A DNA stretch of 64,000 bases from positions 788,011 to 852,010 of the forward strand of contig NZ_JAGHRO010000002.1 in assembly GCF_017743735.1 (NCBI RefSeq). Direction: 5' to 3'. The position numbers were made by a program, and so were the translations under genes. Source of the DNA: Shimia sp. R9_2. Lineage in GTDB: Bacteria > Pseudomonadota > Alphaproteobacteria > Rhodobacterales > Rhodobacteraceae. The notes beneath the pieces were generated by a model, which saw nothing but the letters and a program-made list of their open reading frames with translations, had not been told where the DNA came from and did not search any database. Positions 8,791 to 18,267 of the stretch are shown here, piece after piece. Numbering within the stretch: the first letter of the stretch is position 1; every line of letters starts with the position of its first letter.

Positions 8791-10131
8791 TCAATCGCTC
8801 AGCAACACCGCACCAAGCGAATTCGCACTGCTCTCAACGATTCTCACACGTTTGATGTCCCCGACCCGGCCTTTGGGGTCCTGCACATAGACCGCGTGCA
8901 GATAGTCGGACTTGCCCACCATCTGCCCTTCAAGGCGACCGGGCTTTTCATAAAGCACGCTCACTTCGCGCCCCACCATGCTGTCCTGAATTTCGCGCTG
9001 CTGGGTGCCAAGCAGGGCCTGCAGGCGTTGCAGGCGGTCATTGGCCTCAGCCTCATCCACCAGCGGACGCTCCGCCGCCGGAGTGCCCGGACGTGTGGAG
9101 TATTTGAAGCTGTAGGCCTGCCCGTATTTGACCTCTTTGATCAAATCTAGGGTGTCCTGAAAATCCTCTTCGGTCTCCTCCGGGAAGCCCACGATAAAAT
9201 CACCGGACAAAAGCAGGTCGGGCCGCGCCGCGCGGATGCGCTCGATCAGCCGCAAATAGCTGTCACGGTCATGGCTGCGGTTCATGCGTTTGAGGATCTT
9301 GTTGGAGCCCGATTGCACCGGTAAGTGCAGGTAAGGCATCAGCTTTTCGCAGGTGCCATGGGCCTCGATCAGGTCATCCATCATGTCGTTGGGGTGAGAA
9401 GTGGTAAAGCGGATGCGCTCCAGCCCGTCGATCTTATCGAGCTCCCAGATCAGCCCCGCGAGGGTCATATCGCCGCCGCCATATGCACCGTGATAGGCAT
9501 TCACATTCTGCCCCAGCAGGGTGATCTCACGCACGCCGCGCTCCACCAGATCACGCGCCTCGGTCAGCACGCGATCCACCGGGCGGCTCACTTCGGCCCC
9601 ACGGGTGTAAGGCACCACGCAGAAGGCACAGAATTTGTCGCAGCCTTCCTGCACGGTCAAAAATGCGGTGGGCGCGCGCTTGGCTTTGGAGCGGCCTTTG
9701 AGCTTTTCGAATTTGTCTTCTTCCGGGAAATCGGTGTCGAGCGCCTTCACCCCCTCTTGGGTTTTGGCCTCCATCTCCGGCAGGCGGTGATAGGCCTGCG
9801 GCCCCACAACCAGATCCACCAACGGCTGGCGGCGCATGATCTCTTCGCCCTCAGCCTGGGCCACACAGCCCGCCACGCCGATCTTCAGGTTGGGCTTTTC
9901 CGCCTTCAGCCCCTTGAAGCGGCCCAACTCGGAATAGACCTTCTCGGCCGCCTTTTCCCGGATGTGACAGGTGTTGAGCAGGATCATATCCGCATCATCC
10001 GCACTGTCGGTGGTCTCATAGCCAGCGCCGCCCATGGCTTCGGCCATCCGCTCGCTGTCATAAACATTCATCTGACACCCGTAGGTCTTGATGAAGAGCT
10101 TCTTTTTCTCAGCTGCAGTGTTCTCGGCCAT
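8791..10131 (-). CDS. miaB: tRNA-2-methylthio-N6-dimethylallyladenosine synthase
   Basis: 446 residues, full length. MiaB is a radical-SAM enzyme with two iron-sulfur clusters that methylthiolates i6A37 in tRNA. Order: UPF0004 domain with KTYGCQMN and two further cysteines ([18 protein letters not shown]); radical-SAM domain with C-x3-C-x2-C in [10 protein letters not shown]-terminal TRAM domain. It usually heads the phoH-ybeY-corC-lnt set; here the lipoprotein/OmpA pair is inserted between miaB and phoH. Confidence 0.96.
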   Translation of the reverse strand: MAENTAAEKKKLFIKTYGCQMNVYDSERMAEAMGGAGYETTDSADDADMILLNTCHIREKAAEKVYSELGRFKGLKAEKPNLKIGVAGCVAQAEGEEIMRRQPLVDLVVGPQAYHRLPEMEAKTQEGVKALDTDFPEEDKFEKLKGRSKAKRAPTAFLTVQEGCDKFCAFCVVPYTRGAEVSRPVDRVLTEARDLVERGVREITLLGQNVNAYHGAYGGGDMTLAGLIWELDKIDGLERIRFTTSHPNDMMDDLIEAHGTCEKLMPYLHLPVQSGSNKILKRMNRSHDRDSYLRLIERIRAARPDLLLSGDFIVGFPEETEEDFQDTLDLIKEVKYGQAYSFKYSTRPGTPAAERPLVDEAEANDRLQRLQALLGTQQREIQDSMVGREVSVLYEKPGRLEGQMVGKSDYLHAVYVQDPKGRVGDIKRVRIVESSANSLGAVLLSD

Positions 10132-10274
10132 GGCTCACATCCTGTCGCGTCTCGCGGTTTCAAGGCGTTTCCCTACATCAAAATGAGGGGTGCTTGCAAT
10201 GCGGAGGCTTTTACCTGATTTTGACGGGAACAAGAGTATGAAAGAACGGGCAAAAATCGCATGTGGGGCAGCGT

Positions 10275-11144
10275 ATGACATACGACTCGCTGGAGCAGTT
10301 CCTGCAAACCGGCCAAGAGCATCTCGCCAAGGGACCGGTGGCGCTGATCTTTGCCGAAGATGACGTGGAGGTGGACAGCACCCTGCGCCACCATCTGTCG
10401 CTCGGTTTCAAAGCCGTCATCGCCTTCATGCCCGCGTCTTTTGAGATGGCAGCGGATCTCGTGGACTGCTGTCAGCGCGTGACCATGGACAGGCCCTCCG
10501 GCCCGCCGATGCGCGAGACGGTCAATGCGATCACCAAGGCCGCGCCAGACATCTGGATCTACTACTGCTTTAACGCCGAATATCTGTTCTTCCCCTTCTG
10601 TGAGACACGCGGCATTGGCGAAATGCTGACTTTTCACACCGAGGAACGCCGCGACGCGATGCTCACCTATGTGATCGATCTCTACGCCGCCGACCTCTAC
10701 CAGACACCAAATGCCGTGGCGCTGGACACCGCACAGCTGGACCGCTCCGGATATTATGCGCTGGCACGGCTGGACGCGGACAACCACAATCACCCCAGAG
10801 AGCGGCAACTCGATTTCTTTGGCGGCCTGCGCTGGCGCTTTGAGGAGCACATCCCCGCCAACCGCCGCAAAATCGACCGAATTTCGATCTTCCGCAGCAA
10901 GCCGGACCTGACCCTGAACGAGGATTTCACCTTCAACGATCAGGAATACAACACCTACGCCTGCCCCTGGCACAACAACCTGACCGCCGCCGTCTGCTCG
11001 TTCCGCACCGCCAAGGCGCTGAAGTCCAACCCCGGTTCAACTTTCGACATTCAACAGTTCAGCTGGCACAACTCCGTGCGCTTTGAGTGGCACTCCCGCC
11101 AATTGCTCGACCTCGGCCTGATGGAACCGGGGCAGTGGTTCTAA
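10275..11144 (+). CDS. Conserved protein of unknown function, possibly glycosyltransferase-like
   Basis: 289 residues from ATG 10275 (MTYDSLEQFL; GGGG about eight bases upstream; a GTG 12 bases earlier is the alternative). No signal peptide or membrane segment. Residues 20-60 (ALIFAEDDVEVDSTLRHHL..FKAVIAFMP) look like the first Rossmann strand-helix of a GT-A fold, and the protein is rich in aromatic and charged residues (IYYCFNAEYLFFPFCETRG, FGGLRWRFEEHIP). This is only a resemblance to family-2-type glycosyltransferases; the D-x-D metal motif is not convincing. It is divergent from miaB and convergent with the MDR gene. Confidence 0.6.
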   Translation: MTYDSLEQFLQTGQEHLAKGPVALIFAEDDVEVDSTLRHHLSLGFKAVIAFMPASFEMAADLVDCCQRVTMDRPSGPPMRETVNAITKAAPDIWIYYCFNAEYLFFPFCETRGIGEMLTFHTEERRDAMLTYVIDLYAADLYQTPNAVALDTAQLDRSGYYALARLDADNHNHPRERQLDFFGGLRWRFEEHIPANRRKIDRISIFRSKPDLTLNEDFTFNDQEYNTYACPWHNNLTAAVCSFRTAKALKSNPGSTFDIQQFSWHNSVRFEWHSRQLLDLGLMEPGQWF

Positions 11145-11378
11145 GGGCCTGACTCTTTGGGGCTTTGGGGGCCCTGCCCCCGGCCACAGTCGCCCAACCA
11201 GAGAACTGACTTAGAGCATCGTCCTGAAATCATGGATCACACGGTCTCAACCAATTCTAAGGAGGCAAAGCCGACCAGACCCCGACCCTCCCCAAGGGAG
11301 GGGGCTTCACCCCCACCCAGGGCCGGGGGCTGACCTATGTGACCAGATACAGCCGTTGCAGATTTGTTGGGCGATGCA
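11145..11378. other. Convergent intergenic region rich in G/C hairpins
   Basis: 234 bases between two converging genes. It holds several inverted repeats: GGGGGCCCTGCCCCC near 11170, CCCTCCC-CAA-GGGAGGG near 11287-11303 and GGGGGCTTCACCCCC just after. They probably serve as terminators for both strands or are decayed repeat elements. No credible coding region was found. Confidence 0.5.
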
Positions 11379-12362
11379 CTAGAATCCCACCAAAACCGCA
11401 CCTTTGCGTCCGCCCGCTTCAACCAGATCATGCGCGGCACCCGCCTCTTCCGGCATAAAGACGTTCGGAGCCTCCAAGGTCAGCGCCCCCGCCTCCAGCG
11501 CCTCATGCAGGCGCGCTATCGCCGCATCGCGGGCCGCTTTTGGCAGGATATAAATCAGGGTGATATCAAGCTTCAGCGCTTTGAACAGCATTGGGCCAAA
11601 AGGCATCTCAGGCGCCATGTCCTTTGCCGATCCATAAGCCGCAATGGTGCCAAGCGGCTTCATGACCTCGGCAAGCAGCGGCAGGTTTGGCCCGAGCTCC
11701 ACCTCCACAGCACGGTCCACGCCCCCGCCGCTGGCGCCCAGAATATCCTCCGCCAAAGTCGGACTCGCGTAATCAAACACATGGGTGGCCCCTGCCGCCC
11801 GGACCCGATCCACATCGCGCGCGCCGCAGGTGGCAATCACCGTGGCCCCGCCCCAAACCGCAAGCTGCACCGCCAGATAGCCCACAGCGCCACCGCCGCC
11901 AGCCACCAGCACCGTCTGTCCGGTGACATCTCCGTCTCCAAACACCGTCTGCGCCGCCGTCAGCCCGGGAATGCCCAGCACCGCCCCAACTTCAAGGGAA
12001 ACACAATCCGGCAAAGCCACCGCCTGATCTGCTGGCAGGGCGACATAATCCGCACAGGTGCCAAACGGGCGTTGCCACTGGCCATTCCAGATCCAGACCC
12101 GCTCGCCCACACAGGCCGCATCCACGCCCGCGCCCACCGCCTCGATCACGCCGGAGCCGTCGCTATGGGGCACAATGACCTCAAAGGGCGGCTTGGTCAC
12201 ACCCGGACGTGTACCGCTGCGCGCCTTGGCATCCGAGGGATTCGCACCGGAAAACGCCACGCGCACCAGAACCTCGCCCTCTGCCGGGGTCGGCTTGGGC
12301 AAATCCTCAACCTGCAAAACATCCTGCGCCGCGCCAAAACTGCGCCAAGTCACTGCCTTCAT
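11379..12362 (-). CDS. NADPH:quinone reductase-like MDR oxidoreductase
   Basis: 327 residues from ATG 12362 (AAGGAG upstream; the longer reading from 12401 lacks a ribosome-binding site). Medium-chain dehydrogenase/reductase of the zinc-free quinone-oxidoreductase group: GroES-like N-terminal domain, then a Rossmann domain with VAGGGGAVGYLAVQLA as the NADPH-binding loop. No structural-zinc cysteine cluster is present. Such enzymes reduce quinones or enones; the substrate is unknown. It stands alone, convergent with the preceding plus-strand gene, with irr upstream on the same strand. Confidence 0.8.
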   Translation of the reverse strand: MKAVTWRSFGAAQDVLQVEDLPKPTPAEGEVLVRVAFSGANPSDAKARSGTRPGVTKPPFEVIVPHSDGSGVIEAVGAGVDAACVGERVWIWNGQWQRPFGTCADYVALPADQAVALPDCVSLEVGAVLGIPGLTAAQTVFGDGDVTGQTVLVAGGGGAVGYLAVQLAVWGGATVIATCGARDVDRVRAAGATHVFDYASPTLAEDILGASGGGVDRAVEVELGPNLPLLAEVMKPLGTIAAYGSAKDMAPEMPFGPMLFKALKLDITLIYILPKAARDAAIARLHEALEAGALTLEAPNVFMPEEAGAAHDLVEAGGRKGAVLVGF

Positions 12363-12496
12363 TGCCCTCTCCTTCGTGGTCCGCCCCAATCTGAGCCACA
12401 CTCATGCTGTCACAGGCATGAGCCGCGCACAATCACAGGGCGCCGCCGCGCGTCGCCACGTCACAATAGGAGAAAGGAACTTGGCTGGGTCGCCGC

Positions 12497-12943
12497 TCAG
12501 GTGCGGCGCAGACGGATCACCACGTCGATCTTGGAGATCTCGGCACCCTCAGGCGCATCGGGCAGGCGCGCGATCTTCAGCTCTTCAGAGGGCGCGTCGG
12601 TCAGAATACGGTCATCTTCCCAGAAGAAATGCGGGTGATCGCCGGTGTTGGTGTCAAAATAGCTTTTGGCACCATCCACGGTGATTTCCTGCATCAGCCC
12701 CGCATCACAGAACGCGCGCAGGGTGTTGTAGACCGTCGCCAGAGACACGCGATCCCCGGAATCCTGCACAGAGGCATAAAGGCTCTCGGCCGTCACATGC
12801 CGGTCATTGCCATCGCCCACCAACAGCGCTGCCAACGCCACCCGCTGCCGGGTCGGGCGCAGACCACCGGAGGCCAGCCACTTAGTCCCCACGCGGGTGG
12901 GGTCATCGGAGATATGTGCCTGTGTGCCGTCTGTCGTGCTCAT
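12497..12943 (-). CDS. irr: Iron response regulator Irr (Fur family)
   Basis: 148 residues. Fur-fold transcription factor: winged helix with [14 protein letters not shown] and the recognition helix [19 protein letters not shown], then a dimerisation domain with [11 protein letters not shown]. Irr in alphaproteobacteria senses haem and controls iron genes; it lacks the C-terminal cysteine pairs of zinc-binding Fur, as here. Assignment to Irr rests on the H-P-H-F segment and on its place divergent from fabA, the known irr-fabA-fabB-fabI order. The shared promoter contains a 12-base palindrome. Confidence 0.85.
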   Translation of the reverse strand: MSTTDGTQAHISDDPTRVGTKWLASGGLRPTRQRVALAALLVGDGNDRHVTAESLYASVQDSGDRVSLATVYNTLRAFCDAGLMQEITVDGAKSYFDTNTGDHPHFFWEDDRILTDAPSEELKIARLPDAPEGAEISKIDVVIRLRRT

Positions 12944-12993
12944 GGGTCAAATCCTGCTTGTGCGCGTCATGTTTAGCGCAGCCTTAGGGGCAG

Positions 12994-13005
12994 TTTCAAT
13001 TGAAA
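12994..13005. promoter_or_regulatory. Perfect palindrome in the irr-fabA promoter region
   Basis: TTTCAATTGAAA is a perfect 12-base palindrome 51 bases before the irr start and 129 before fabA. It could be an operator for the irr or fabA promoter. It does not match the ICE motif I recall for Irr, so the protein that would bind it is unknown. Confidence 0.35.
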
Positions 13006-13133
13006 ATGAGTCGCAACACCAGATGTCGCACCTCCAAAGTGCTTCTTTTGCGGCACGAGAGCCGCCTTGCAGGAGTATAGGAGCAAGTGCTAGAGGGGTC
13101 CAAATCAAGATAGATGGACAAGGGACTCCCAGA

Positions 13134-13643
13134 ATGGCCGACTACCCAACGAGCTTTGACAAAGACGATCTGCTGAAATGCGCCCGTGGCGAGCTCTTTG
13201 GTCCCGGCAACGCACAGCTCCCTGCCCCGCCCATGCTGATGATGGACCGCATCACCGAGGTTTCCAGCGACGGCGGCGCCCATGGCAAAGGCCACATTCT
13301 GGCAGAATTCGACATCACGCCCGACCTCTGGTTCTTTGACTGCCACTTCCCCAACAACCCGATCATGCCCGGCTGTCTGGGTCTCGATGGCCTGTGGCAG
13401 CTGACCGGTTTCAACCTCGGCTGGCGCGGCTGGACCGGCCGCGGCTACGCGCTGGGTGTGGGTGAAGTGAAACTCAAAGGCATGGTGCGCCCGGACCGTA
13501 AGATGCTGACTTATAAGATCGACTTCACCAAAGCCGTCCAAACCCGCCGCCTGACCATGGGCGTGGCCGACGGCATCGTCGAAGCCGACGGCGAAGTGAT
13601 CTACGAAGTCAAAGACATGAAGGTTGCGCTCAGCGAGAGCTGA
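13134..13643 (+). CDS. fabA: 3-hydroxydecanoyl-ACP dehydratase/isomerase
   Basis: 169 residues from ATG 13134; the reading frame is open much further upstream but homology starts at [14 protein letters not shown]. FabA dehydrates 3-hydroxydecanoyl-ACP and isomerises it to cis-3-decenoyl-ACP, starting anaerobic unsaturated fatty acid synthesis. Active-site His71 ([15 protein letters not shown]) and Asp85 (LGLDGLWQL) are in place. Usually fabB follows at once; here an inverted gene and a terminator lie between. Confidence 0.96.
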   Translation: MADYPTSFDKDDLLKCARGELFGPGNAQLPAPPMLMMDRITEVSSDGGAHGKGHILAEFDITPDLWFFDCHFPNNPIMPGCLGLDGLWQLTGFNLGWRGWTGRGYALGVGEVKLKGMVRPDRKMLTYKIDFTKAVQTRRLTMGVADGIVEADGEVIYEVKDMKVALSES

Positions 13644-13670
13644 TCTGCAGCGACATGTGAGGAAAAGGAA

Positions 13671-13693
13671 GAGGCCCTGCGGGGCCTTTTTTG
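13671..13693 (+). terminator. Rho-independent terminator of fabA
   Basis: AGGCCC (13672-13677) pairs with GGGCCT (13682-13687) around a tetraloop and runs into six T residues. Located just past the fabA stop, so fabA is probably transcribed separately from fabB-fabI. Confidence 0.85.
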
Positions 13694-13788
13694 TTGGCGG
13701 AAGAGTGCTTTTGCGAAGGGGCGTGTTCAAGCCCTCATGACTAGACCTATGCTTAAAGAGACACTTGCTCCTTGTCCGCGACAGCCTG

Positions 13789-14766
13789 TTACCTACACCC
13801 AGACCACTGCCCGATTTCCAAAATCCGCCCTACGTCCAGCATCACCCGACCCGACTGAATATACTCCTCATCGGAAACCAGAGACTGAGCTGGGCTTGCG
13901 AACGGAAATGGAAACAAGACCCCCTTGGGGGCAGCATACGCTCCGCTCGCGAGACAATACTGTAAGTCATGCGGCGCACAGGTTTGCTGACAAAAATTGA
14001 CCAAAGGCTCAAATTCTGGCAACGCGCCAACTGCATCGGCGATCTCAGAGCGCAACTGTGGATCTTCTGGGAGCGTTATCCCGGCTTCACCAATTGGAAA
14101 AGATCCAATACTCGCAAGAGTGTTCTGGTTAGATTGCAAACTGAGACCATGAGCAAAATCAGCTTGCTGCACACTGTACTCCGTTGAACCTGCGCTTTTT
14201 GATGCCGTATCTACCAAAAACTGCCCTAAAACGTAACGTCCTGCAGCACCAAAATCTGCTTCGTGGCTCACAAGTAGCTGCGCGACCGAAAACCCATGTT
14301 CGCCGAACAGAAGCGGTTTCATGTATAAGAGCGCCATCTTGTATTCGCCATGTGCAATCAATTCCTCAAGATACTGGACGGGATTCGATGCGCTGGCAGC
14401 CGAAGATTGAAACGCCCACATGGCGGCAGCCAAGTCGCTTTCATTGGAGGCACTTTTTAGCCAATCACGTCCTGACAATCCCTTAGGCTCCCGAAACAAC
14501 GACACACGCTCTTTGCGGTCTAGCTTCTCGGAAACATGCCCACTCAAATGTGGTGTCTGCGCAATTCTGGACAACAAAATCTTTGCAGCAACATTCCCTC
14601 CTCGGGATAACTCTGCAAGGGTTTGCAGCGCATCCAGATCACTCCCCTGCAGCCACATAGTCTTCGCGCGCTCAAAGTCAGCAGCATTTGCGCCATCAAC
14701 CACTTCAGCAGAAGCGCTGCAAATCCCCACCACGGATATCCAAGCTATGACAAAAAACAGTTTCAT
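13789..14766 (-). CDS. Unknown secreted protein inserted between fabA and fabB
   Basis: 325 residues from ATG 14766 (MKLFFVIAWISVVGICSASA, a signal peptide; AGGCGG upstream). No family was recognised. The mature part has short alpha-helical stretches with alternating A-x-x-L patterns (ADFERAKTMWLQGSDLDALQTLAELSRGGNVAAKILLSRIA), reminiscent of Sel1/TPR repeats, and cysteines near the C-terminus (NFCQQTCAPHDLQYC). It lies on the opposite strand to fabA and fabB, and its base composition is visibly more AT-rich with less biased third positions than its neighbours, suggesting later acquisition. Confidence 0.65.
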   Translation of the reverse strand: MKLFFVIAWISVVGICSASAEVVDGANAADFERAKTMWLQGSDLDALQTLAELSRGGNVAAKILLSRIAQTPHLSGHVSEKLDRKERVSLFREPKGLSGRDWLKSASNESDLAAAMWAFQSSAASASNPVQYLEELIAHGEYKMALLYMKPLLFGEHGFSVAQLLVSHEADFGAAGRYVLGQFLVDTASKSAGSTEYSVQQADFAHGLSLQSNQNTLASIGSFPIGEAGITLPEDPQLRSEIADAVGALPEFEPLVNFCQQTCAPHDLQYCLASGAYAAPKGVLFPFPFASPAQSLVSDEEYIQSGRVMLDVGRILEIGQWSGCR

Positions 14767-14941
14767 AATGCCGCCTATCAACCAAGAATTGATTGCACCA
14801 TGATGTGACGCATCCAAGGCTGCAAGCTCGAATTGAAGCCCACCCATTGTCTAGAGTGTGTGCATGTCTCATCCCCAACCCACCTTGCGCCCTGCCCTCT
14901 CAATGCCTAGTAAGACAACAGCAAACTAAGGGAGAGCGCAC

Positions 14942-16171
14942 ATGCGTCGCGTCGTCGTTACCGGACTGGGTATCGTTTCCTCGATCGGCACCAATGCCGA
15001 AGAAGTCACCGCCTCGCTGAAAGCGGGCAAATCTGGCATCTCTGCCAGCCCGGAAATGAGTGAGCACGGCTTCCGCAGCCAGATCGCCGGTCATATTGAC
15101 ATCGACCCCAAGGAACATGTGGACAAGCGCACCCTGCGCTTCATGGGCCCCGGTGCCGCTTATGCCCATATCGCCATGAGCCAAGCGATTGCCGATTCCG
15201 GCCTCGCCGAAGATCAGGTTGTGAACGAGCGTACCGGTCTTGTGGCTGGCTCCGGCGGCCCTTCGACATCCTCCATGCTGGTTGCGCATCAAACCGTGGA
15301 GAAAACCGGTGCGACCAAGCGCATCGGGCCTTTTGCCGTGCCAAAATGCATGAGCTCGACCATTTCGGCGAACCTCGCCACCGCTTTTAAGATCAAAGGC
15401 ATCAACTACTCCATCACCTCCGCCTGCTCGACCTCGCTGCACTGCATCGGCAACGCCGCAGAGCAGATCATGATGGGCAAGCAGGATGTGATGTTTGCCG
15501 GCGGCGGTGAAGAGCTCGACTGGACCCTGTCCTGTCTGTTTGATGCCATGGGCGCGATGAGCAGCAAGTATAATGACACGCCTGAAAAAGCCTCCCGCGC
15601 CTTTGATGAAGACCGCGACGGTTTTGTGATCTCCGGCGGTGGCGGCATTGTGGTGCTCGAAGATCTGGAGCACGCACTGGCCCGCGGCGCAAAAATCTAC
15701 GCCGAAGTGACCGGTTTTGCCGCGACCTCGGATGGTCACGACATGGTGGCCCCATCCGGCGAAGGCGGCGAGCGCGCCATGCGTTTGGCGCTGTCCACCC
15801 TGCCTGAGGGGCGCAAAGTGGATTACATCAACGCACACGGCACCTCCACGCCTGTGGGGGATGTGGGAGAAGTCGAGGCCGCCCGCCGCGTCTTTGGCGC
15901 AGGCAATGTGCCACCGATCTCCTCCACCAAATCCATGACCGGCCACGCACAGGGCGCGGCAGGCGCGCTGGAGGCAATCTTCTGCCTTCTGATGCTCGAT
16001 CAGGATTTCATCGCCCCGTCGATCAACGTGGACACACTGGCCACCGGCATCGAGCCGGGCGAAGTGGCGACCTCTTTGGTGGAGAACGCGGGCCTTGATA
16101 GCGTGATGACCAACAGCTTCGGCTTTGGCGGCACCAACGGCTCCATGGTTCTCAGCAAATACAAAGGGTAA
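14942..16171 (+). CDS. fabB: 3-oxoacyl-ACP synthase I
   Basis: 409 residues. Beta-ketoacyl-ACP synthase that elongates unsaturated acyl-ACPs made by FabA. The Cys-His-His triad is visible: nucleophile in ITSACSTSLHCIGNA, histidines in NAHGTSTPVGD and SMTGHAQGAAGA; the C-terminal NSFGFGGTNGS glycine loop is intact. A ribosome-binding site AGGGAG precedes ATG 14942. It forms an operon with fabI, four bases downstream. Confidence 0.96.
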   Translation: MRRVVVTGLGIVSSIGTNAEEVTASLKAGKSGISASPEMSEHGFRSQIAGHIDIDPKEHVDKRTLRFMGPGAAYAHIAMSQAIADSGLAEDQVVNERTGLVAGSGGPSTSSMLVAHQTVEKTGATKRIGPFAVPKCMSSTISANLATAFKIKGINYSITSACSTSLHCIGNAAEQIMMGKQDVMFAGGGEELDWTLSCLFDAMGAMSSKYNDTPEKASRAFDEDRDGFVISGGGGIVVLEDLEHALARGAKIYAEVTGFAATSDGHDMVAPSGEGGERAMRLALSTLPEGRKVDYINAHGTSTPVGDVGEVEAARRVFGAGNVPPISSTKSMTGHAQGAAGALEAIFCLLMLDQDFIAPSINVDTLATGIEPGEVATSLVENAGLDSVMTNSFGFGGTNGSMVLSKYKG

Positions 16172-16175
16172 CGCC

Positions 16176-16967
16176 ATGACAGGTGTGTTGGCGGGCAAGC
16201 GCGGCCTGATTATGGGCGTCGCAAACGAGCGCTCGATTGCATGGGGCATCGCCCGCGCCATGCATGAGGCCGGAGCCGAGCTCGCCTTCACCTACCAAGG
16301 CAACGCCTTTGGCAAGCGGGTCAAACCGCTTGTCGAAAGTGTCGGCAGCGATCTGCTGCTCGACGTGGATGTGACCGATGATGCCTCGCTCGATGCGGCC
16401 TTTGCCCAACTGGCAGACGCATGGCCCACCATCGACTTTGTGGTGCATGCGATTGCCTATTCAGACCGCAACGAGCTGACCGGGCGCTTTGTTGACACCA
16501 CACGGGACAACTTCAAGAATTCGCTGGATATTTCCTGCTATTCCCTGATCGAAGTCGCCCGCCGCGCCCATCCGATGATGGCGGAAAACGGCGGCACCAT
16601 CCTGACCCTGACCTATCAGGGCGCAAACCGCGTGACCCCATTCTACAACGTCATGGGTGTCGCCAAAGCTGCCCTTGAAAGCGCCGCGCGCTATCTGGCC
16701 AATGATCTTGGCCCTGACGGCATCCGCGTCAACGCGATCTCGCCGGGGCCGATGAAAACCCTGGCTGGGGCCGCCATCGGCGGCGCACGCGCCACCTTCA
16801 AACACGCCGAGCAGAACGCCCCGCTGCGCGCCAATGCAACGCTTGATGCCGTGGGCGGCACCGCCGTCTATCTAGCCTCTGACGCAGGCGCCTGCACCAC
16901 CGGCGAAGTGCTGCGTGTGGATGGCGGCTTTCACGTGCTGGGCATGCCGCTGACGGAAAACCTCTAG
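16176..16967 (+). CDS. fabI: Enoyl-ACP reductase (NADH)
   Basis: 263 residues from ATG 16176. SDR-fold FabI completes each elongation cycle by reducing trans-2-enoyl-ACP. The N-terminal GLIMGVANERSIAWGIA cofactor loop is typical of FabI, and the catalytic pair Y-x6-K is seen in FYNVMGVAKAALE. It is cotranscribed with fabB. Its stop codon overlaps that of the convergent nitronate monooxygenase gene in the sequence CTAG (16964-16967). Confidence 0.95.
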   Translation: MTGVLAGKRGLIMGVANERSIAWGIARAMHEAGAELAFTYQGNAFGKRVKPLVESVGSDLLLDVDVTDDASLDAAFAQLADAWPTIDFVVHAIAYSDRNELTGRFVDTTRDNFKNSLDISCYSLIEVARRAHPMMAENGGTILTLTYQGANRVTPFYNVMGVAKAALESAARYLANDLGPDGIRVNAISPGPMKTLAGAAIGGARATFKHAEQNAPLRANATLDAVGGTAVYLASDAGACTTGEVLRVDGGFHVLGMPLTENL

Positions 16968-18019
16968 GCCGAGGCCGCCTCCAGCTCCGCACCAATGGCC
17001 TGCAGGATCTCTGCCGCACCGCCTTGGCGCACACGGGCCACACCGGCACCAGCCCATTGCGCGCCAAAGCCCGCTTCGCCCGCCGATTTCGCCGCCGCGT
17101 TCAGCGCTTTGGCCACATCATAGGCCACCGGATAATCCGGCAAGCGCGCGCCGAGCTGTTCCCCCAGCGCCACATATTTGTTCTGCAAACACCGCGCCGG
17201 ACGCCCAGACAGCACCGGCGTCAGCACCGGAGGCCGCAACGCCTCATCCCTGAGCGCTGCGCGGTATCCCGCATCTGCCGCCGATTCCGCGCTGTCCAGA
17301 AACGCAGTGCCAAGCTGCGCCACAGTGGCGCCCGCCGCCAAGGCCCGCGCCACATCCGCACCATCCATCAGGCCACCGGCGGCAATGACCGGCACCTCAA
17401 CCGCCCCTGCCAACTGCCGCACAAGCGCCAGCGTTGGCAGCGCCGCATCTTCCGCATCCGGATCAAACACGCCTCGGTGCCCACCCGCCTCGATGCCCTG
17501 CGCCACAACCGCATCCACGCCCGCCGCCTGACAGGCCAAGGCTTCGGCCACACTGGTGGCGCTGGCGAAAACCAGATTGCCCGCCGCCTGCAGCTCTTTG
17601 ATCCAACCCTCATCCGGCAGACCGAAGTGCAGGCTCACCACACCGGGCTTTTCCTCCAGAAACATCTCACACATGGCCCGATCCACGGCGAAGCTCTGAT
17701 AGATTTCATGCAGCGCGTCCGGCGGCTTGGCTTCAAAACCAGCAAAGGTCGGCGCAAGCGCATCAAGCCAGGCCGCTTCCACATCCGCATCGCGCACAGC
17801 GGGCGCATGACAGAACACATTGGCATTGATCGGGCGCTCCGTCAGGGCCCGCGCCTGCCGCAGCATCGCCCGTGCCACCTCCACACCGGCTGAACCAAGC
17901 CCCAGCGCGCCCAAACCGCCCGCATTGCTGACCGCTGCCGCCATTTCCGGCGTGGACACCCCCGCCATCGGGGCCTGAAACAGGGGCCACTTAAGCCCCA
18001 ACCGCGTGACCAAATCCAT
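16964..18019 (-). CDS. Nitronate monooxygenase family flavoprotein
   Basis: 351 residues from ATG 18019, with GGAGG seven bases upstream (a GTG two codons earlier is too close to it). FMN-dependent TIM-barrel enzyme of the 2-nitropropane dioxygenase/NMO family, which oxidises alkyl nitronates. Typical segments: FQAPMAGVSTPEMAAAVSNAGGLG at the N-terminus, VVAQGIEAGGHRG carrying the family histidine, and VPVIAAGGLMDGADVARALAAGA near the flavin phosphate. No enoyl-reductase partners adjoin other than convergent fabI, so an FabK-like role is unlikely but not excluded. Confidence 0.88.
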   Translation of the reverse strand: MDLVTRLGLKWPLFQAPMAGVSTPEMAAAVSNAGGLGALGLGSAGVEVARAMLRQARALTERPINANVFCHAPAVRDADVEAAWLDALAPTFAGFEAKPPDALHEIYQSFAVDRAMCEMFLEEKPGVVSLHFGLPDEGWIKELQAAGNLVFASATSVAEALACQAAGVDAVVAQGIEAGGHRGVFDPDAEDAALPTLALVRQLAGAVEVPVIAAGGLMDGADVARALAAGATVAQLGTAFLDSAESAADAGYRAALRDEALRPPVLTPVLSGRPARCLQNKYVALGEQLGARLPDYPVAYDVAKALNAAAKSAGEAGFGAQWAGAGVARVRQGGAAEILQAIGAELEAASA

Positions 18020-18267
18020 GAGCACTCCTCCTTGCCCTCACGCTACTGCAGCGCAGCCAAAAGAAAACCCGTGAAACGTCACCGCGCGGATCTTTTGACA
18101 CGGCTCACCCGACAATGCCGCGTGCCTTCTCTCATTTGACAAGGTGTAAAGCCTTTCAAATTTTACATAACGGGACGCCCCAAACAGCATAACGCGTCCC
18201 CTTGGAACCCCGGTTTTGGGCGCAATATAGAGGGCTTCATTTTGTCTTTGCCCGGACGTTCTTTAAA

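Noticed and set aside
11237..11440. Short minus-strand open frame in the hairpin-rich intergenic region
   Set aside because: Translates the G/C repeats; no ribosome-binding site and no homology.
14900..16291. 463-residue minus-strand open frame opposite fabB
   Set aside because: Antisense to fabB with its active-site motifs intact; low-complexity shadow composition.
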